NCBI RefSeq assembly: GCF_022179125.1 | Contig: NZ_BPQG01000006.1 | Span: forward strand, 1-64,000 | Reading direction: 5' to 3' | Length of the DNA: 64,000 nucleotides | DNA from: Methylobacterium cerastii | GTDB taxonomy: Bacteria; Pseudomonadota; Alphaproteobacteria; Rhizobiales; Beijerinckiaceae | Translations under genes and position numbers: made by a program | Notes under the pieces: model-generated | What the model saw: only the letters and a program-made list of their open reading frames with translations | Database searches by the model: none | Told to the model about the DNA's origin: nothing | In this document: one piece after another, positions 60,746 to 64,000 of the stretch | Layout: the number at the start of each line of letters is the position of its first letter | Numbering within the stretch: position 1 is the stretch's first letter

Positions 60746-62557
60746 ATGGCCGCCCCACCGCTTCTGACCCTTCAAGACGTCGCCCTCACCTTCGGCGGCA
60801 CGCCCCTGATCGAGGGGGCGGGTTTCTCCGTCGCGCCCGGCGAACGCACCTGCCTCGTCGGCCGCAACGGCTCGGGCAAGTCGACCCTGATGAAGATCGC
60901 CGCCGGGCTCGTGGAGCCCGATCGCGGCGTCCGCTTCGTCCAGCCGGGGACGACGATCCGCTACCTCGCGCAGGAGCCGGATTTCTCCGGGTTCGCCACC
61001 ACCCTCGAATTCGTCGAATCGGGCCTCGGCGATGGCGACGCGCATCACCGCGCCCGCTACCTGCTCGAAAGCCTCGGCCTCGACGGCAGCGAGGACCCGA
61101 CGCGGCTCTCGGGCGGCGAGGGCCGCCGCGTGGCGCTGGCGCAAGCGCTGGCACCCGAGCCCGACGTGCTGCTCCTCGACGAGCCGACCAACCACCTCGA
61201 CCTGCCGGCGATCGAATGGCTCGAGGCCGAGCTGAAGGGGACGCGCGCCGCGATGGTGCTGATCAGCCACGATCGGCGCTTCCTCTCGGCCCTGTCGCGC
61301 GCCACGATCTGGCTCGACCGCGGGGTCACCCGCCGCATCGAGCAAGGCTTCTCCGGGTTCGAGGCTTGGCGCGACGCCTTCTTCGAGGAGGAGGAGCGCG
61401 ACCGGCACAAGCTCGAGCGCAAGATAAACGACGAGGAGCACTGGCTCCGCTACGGCGTCACCGCCCGGCGCAAGCGTAACGTCCGCCGCCTCGGCAACCT
61501 GCATGCGCTGCGCAAGGAGCGCCGCGACGACCGCCGGCCGGTCGGCACCGTGACGATGCAGGCCGGCGAGGCCGAGGCCTCGGGCACGCTGGTGATGGAG
61601 GCCAAGAACGCGAGCAAGAGCTATGGCGAGCGCCGGATCGTCGCCGACCTGTCCCTGCGGGTGATGCGCGGCGACCGCCTCGGCATCGTCGGCGCGAACG
61701 GCGCCGGCAAGACCACGTTGATCAATCTGCTCACCGGCAAGCTGCAGGCCGACGACGGGAGCGTCCGCCAGGGCACCAACCTGAAGATGATGTTGCTGGA
61801 CCAAGCCCGCGCGGTGCTGGAGCCGAGCATGACCGTCACGGAAGTGCTCACCGGCGGCAGCGGCGACGCGGTGGTGGTGAACGGCGTCAGCCGCCACGTA
61901 GTCGGCTACCTCAAGGACTTCCTGTTCACCCCCGAGCAGGCGCGTACCCCGGTCTCGGTGCTCTCGGGCGGCGAGCGCAACCGCCTGCTGATCGCCCGCG
62001 CGCTGGCGCAGCCGGCCAACCTCCTGGTGCTCGACGAGCCGACCAACGACCTCGACCTCGAAACGCTCGACCTGCTGCAGGAGATGCTCGGCGACTATTC
62101 CGGCACCCTGATCTTGGTGAGCCACGACCGCGACTTCCTCGATCGCGTCGTCGGCAGCGTTCTGGTCTCGGAAGGGGAGGGGCGCTGGGTCGAGTATGCC
62201 GGCGGCTACACCGACATGGTCAACCAGCGCGGCGTCGGCGTGCAGGCCCGCGCCGGCGCCAAGGGAAAAGCCGAGGCGCGCGGAAAGAGCGAGCCGCGCG
62301 AGAGGGCGGATGCCGCGCCTGCTGCCAAGGGCAAGCTGAACTTCAAGGACCAGCACGAGCTCAAGACGCTGCCTGCCCGCATGGAGAAGTTGCAGGGCGT
62401 GATCGCGCAGCTGCGCACGGTGCTGGCCGATCCCGGCCTCTATGCCCGCGACGCGGCCCGGTTCGACAAGGCGTCGGCGATGCTCGCCCAAGCCGAGACC
62501 GAGCTGTCTGGGGCGGAGGAGCGCTGGCTCGAACTGGAGATGCTGCGCGAAGGCTGA
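60746..62557 (+). CDS. ABC-F family ATPase, Uup-like
   Basis: 603 residues, no membrane spans. Two ABC domains: Walker A GRNGSGKST at 39-47, signature LSGGEGRR and DEPTNHLD in the first; GANGAGKTT, LSGGERNR and DEPTNDLD in the second. The C-terminal about 70 residues form a charged, probably coiled-coil domain after a Lys/Ala/Glu-rich linker, as in Uup. ABC-F proteins act on ribosomes; Uup is also tied to genome stability. The ATG at 60746 starts the first domain, since the in-frame sequence before it overlaps the previous gene. Confidence 0.92.
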   Translation: MAAPPLLTLQDVALTFGGTPLIEGAGFSVAPGERTCLVGRNGSGKSTLMKIAAGLVEPDRGVRFVQPGTTIRYLAQEPDFSGFATTLEFVESGLGDGDAHHRARYLLESLGLDGSEDPTRLSGGEGRRVALAQALAPEPDVLLLDEPTNHLDLPAIEWLEAELKGTRAAMVLISHDRRFLSALSRATIWLDRGVTRRIEQGFSGFEAWRDAFFEEEERDRHKLERKINDEEHWLRYGVTARRKRNVRRLGNLHALRKERRDDRRPVGTVTMQAGEAEASGTLVMEAKNASKSYGERRIVADLSLRVMRGDRLGIVGANGAGKTTLINLLTGKLQADDGSVRQGTNLKMMLLDQARAVLEPSMTVTEVLTGGSGDAVVVNGVSRHVVGYLKDFLFTPEQARTPVSVLSGGERNRLLIARALAQPANLLVLDEPTNDLDLETLDLLQEMLGDYSGTLILVSHDRDFLDRVVGSVLVSEGEGRWVEYAGGYTDMVNQRGVGVQARAGAKGKAEARGKSEPRERADAAPAAKGKLNFKDQHELKTLPARMEKLQGVIAQLRTVLADPGLYARDAARFDKASAMLAQAETELSGAEERWLELEMLREG

Positions 62558-62678
62558 GACCATCCCGGCCTTCATGATGCCGCGATGGCGGTCCATGCCG
62601 TCCGGCAAGCCTCGGGGGCGTCGCCGGTGTTGCGACATCGTCCGCTCGCCATGATCCGCTCGTAATGAACCGCTCGCC

Positions 62679-64000
62679 ATGACACACCAAGGCCTGCGTT
62701 CCGCGGGCTGGCTCCTCGGGTTGCCTGGGCTCGGCCTGATCTGGGTCGGCGCGACGCTGTATGCCGCGCCGGATATCGCCGCGCGGATCGCGGCGGCGGG
62801 CGAGACGGTGGCTCAGGCGACCGAGGCGGGATCGCCCGAGCCGTGGCTGCGCGTCTCGGTCCGCGGGCGTGATCTCGTCGCCGAGGGCGAGGCGCCGGGG
62901 CCGGCCGCCCGCGCGGCGGCGCTCGCCCGATTGGAGGCGCTTCCCGAGCCGCGCCGGATCGTCCCCGAGATCGGCCTGATCGAGACGGCCGCGCCCTTCG
63001 CCTGGAGCGCGACCCGGACTGCGCCGGATCGCATCGCGTTCTCTGGCAGCCGCCCGGCGGAGATCGGCCGCGCCGCCTTGCGGACGCGTCTGGCCGCCGA
63101 GATCCCCGATGAGACCGCGATCGACGACGCGGCGCATGCCGCCCGCGGCGCGCCGCCGGATTTCCCGGCGGCAGCAGCCTACGCCGTCGCGCGCCTGCGC
63201 AACCTCGCCGCCGGCGGGACCGCGACGGTGACCGACCTCTCGATCGCGTTCTCAGGTGCGGCGTTGGACCTCGCCGCCTACGACGCCCTGCGCACTGCGC
63301 TGACCGACCCGCCGCCCGGCTACACCATTGGGCGCATCGACATTGTGCCCGCGCGGGCCGACGACTTCACCATGAGCGTGTCGCGAAACCCCGGCGGCGG
63401 GCTGGTGCTAGACGGGTTCGTGGTTTCGGAATCCGCGCGGGCCGAGATCGGGCGCCTAGCCGGCGAGATCTCCGACGGCACCGCGGTCACGGACCGGATG
63501 CGCACCGCACGGGGCCTCGCTAAGGACGTCGACCCGGATGCGCTGGCGAAATTCCTGATCCGCCTGGTCGGGCTGATGCAGGGCGGCGGCGCGCGCTTCG
63601 ACGGCGCGCGGGTGTCGGTGGCGGGCGATGCCGTGGACAGCCAGGCCGTCGGCGAGATCGAGGCGGTGATGCGGGACGCCCGGCCCGCCGGGGTCGGGGC
63701 GGGCTCGGTCGCGCTTGCGGTGAAGCCGCTCTCCCCCTACCGCCTCGCGATCCGCCGCGAGGCTGACGGCGTCAGCCTGTCCGGCCACCTGCCCGATGCC
63801 GAGGCGCGCGACCGGCTGCTCGCCGTGGTGCGCCCGCGCTTCTTCCGCGAGCGCATCATCGACCGCACCCGCATCGCCGACGGCGCGCCGCCGGACCTCG
63901 CTGCGGCTCTCACCGCCGCGGTGCCGGTGCTGGCGAGCCTGTCGAGCGGCGAGGTCGCGGTCGCCGACCGGACGCTGATCCTCTCCGGGACGAGCCTGTA
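62679..64000 (+). CDS. Exported protein with repeated BON-like domains, N-terminal part (runs off window end)
   Basis: The frame is open from the ATG at 62679 to the last base (about 440 residues) without a stop, so the gene is cut by the window. A hydrophobic N terminus (about 9-29, WLLGLPGLGLIWVGATLYAA) is a signal or anchor. Several units of about 100 residues follow, each with strands such as VRGRDLVAEGEAP, DRIAFSGSRP, GLVLDGFVVSE and GVSLSGHLPDAEAR and a helix after them, the pattern of BON-like lipid/envelope-binding domains. In Rhizobiales such repeats often precede an OmpA domain, which would lie beyond the window. Confidence 0.7.
   Translation, partial: MTHQGLRSAGWLLGLPGLGLIWVGATLYAAPDIAARIAAAGETVAQATEAGSPEPWLRVSVRGRDLVAEGEAPGPAARAAALARLEALPEPRRIVPEIGLIETAAPFAWSATRTAPDRIAFSGSRPAEIGRAALRTRLAAEIPDETAIDDAAHAARGAPPDFPAAAAYAVARLRNLAAGGTATVTDLSIAFSGAALDLAAYDALRTALTDPPPGYTIGRIDIVPARADDFTMSVSRNPGGGLVLDGFVVSESARAEIGRLAGEISDGTAVTDRMRTARGLAKDVDPDALAKFLIRLVGLMQGGGARFDGARVSVAGDAVDSQAVGEIEAVMRDARPAGVGAGSVALAVKPLSPYRLAIRREADGVSLSGHLPDAEARDRLLAVVRPRFFRERIIDRTRIADGAPPDLAAALTAAVPVLASLSSGEVAVADRTLILSGTSL

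Noticed and set aside
60605-62680. Minus-strand open frame of about 690 codons opposite the ABC-F gene
   Set aside because: Shadow of a well-supported ABC-F gene; no ribosome site or domain.

Overview
The window is about 64 kb of high-GC (roughly 70%) chromosome from an alphaproteobacterium, most likely a Hyphomicrobiales (Rhizobiales) member of the Methylobacteriaceae. Several features point this way: a CcrM-type adenine methyltransferase, a DivL-type kinase with tyrosine in place of histidine, a separate Fo operon (I-a-c-b'-b), clpS-clpA, two polyhydroxyalkanoate-granule proteins, a formyl-CoA transferase, and the ergothioneine pair egtB-egtD. The placement is inferred from gene content; no rRNA or tRNA gene was seen.

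Layout. 1-0.8 kb: tail of an IS66-type transposase and a gene-poor scar. 0.8-3.2 kb: a formyltransferase-like hydrolase and formyl-CoA:oxalate CoA-transferase (one-carbon/oxalate metabolism). 3.8-6.3 kb: three unknown genes ending in a 609-residue P-loop protein. 6.6-10.6 kb: TonB-dependent siderophore receptor plus a PepSY-type inner-membrane reductase candidate. 10.6-14 kb: murI, egtB, egtD. 14-21 kb: amine oxidase, clpA/clpS, phasin, D,D-carboxypeptidase with a SPOR domain. 21.3-23.4 kb: a coupled operon of HtrA-like protease, small secreted protein and membrane J-protein. 24.3-30.8 kb: a Wadjet/MksBEF-type SMC complex (jetA, jetB, jetC). It is split by an opposite-strand secreted esterase and has no jetD in the window. 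30.9-37.5 kb: FKBP isomerase, gamma-glutamyltransferase, ruvB, a DUF4142 protein, ccrM. 37.7-40.4 kb: ATP synthase Fo operon. 40.6-45.2 kb: a DsbA-like protein, a DUF721 protein, mutY and an ABC-2 exporter. 45.2-49.5 kb: ahcY behind a perfect 18-bp palindrome, then divL. 49.5-52.9 kb: a soluble PAS chemoreceptor, an MFS exporter and a small Cys protein. 53-59.1 kb: tolB, tolA, tolR, tolQ and ybgC, with a second soluble PAS chemoreceptor placed on the other strand inside the cluster. 59.6-64 kb: RlpA-like protein, PHA protein, Pro-rich peptide, ABC-F ATPase and a BON-like repeat protein cut by the window end.

Much of the core content serves the envelope and the cell cycle: Tol, RlpA, D,D-carboxypeptidase and MurI in the envelope, and CcrM, DivL and ClpA/ClpS in the alphaproteobacterial cell cycle. 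AhcY recycles the S-adenosylhomocysteine made by CcrM, EgtD and other methyltransferases. The most unusual region is the jet/mks locus. I did not find a clearly novel multi-gene system beyond this rearranged locus, the uncharacterised P-loop protein and the protease/J-protein operon.
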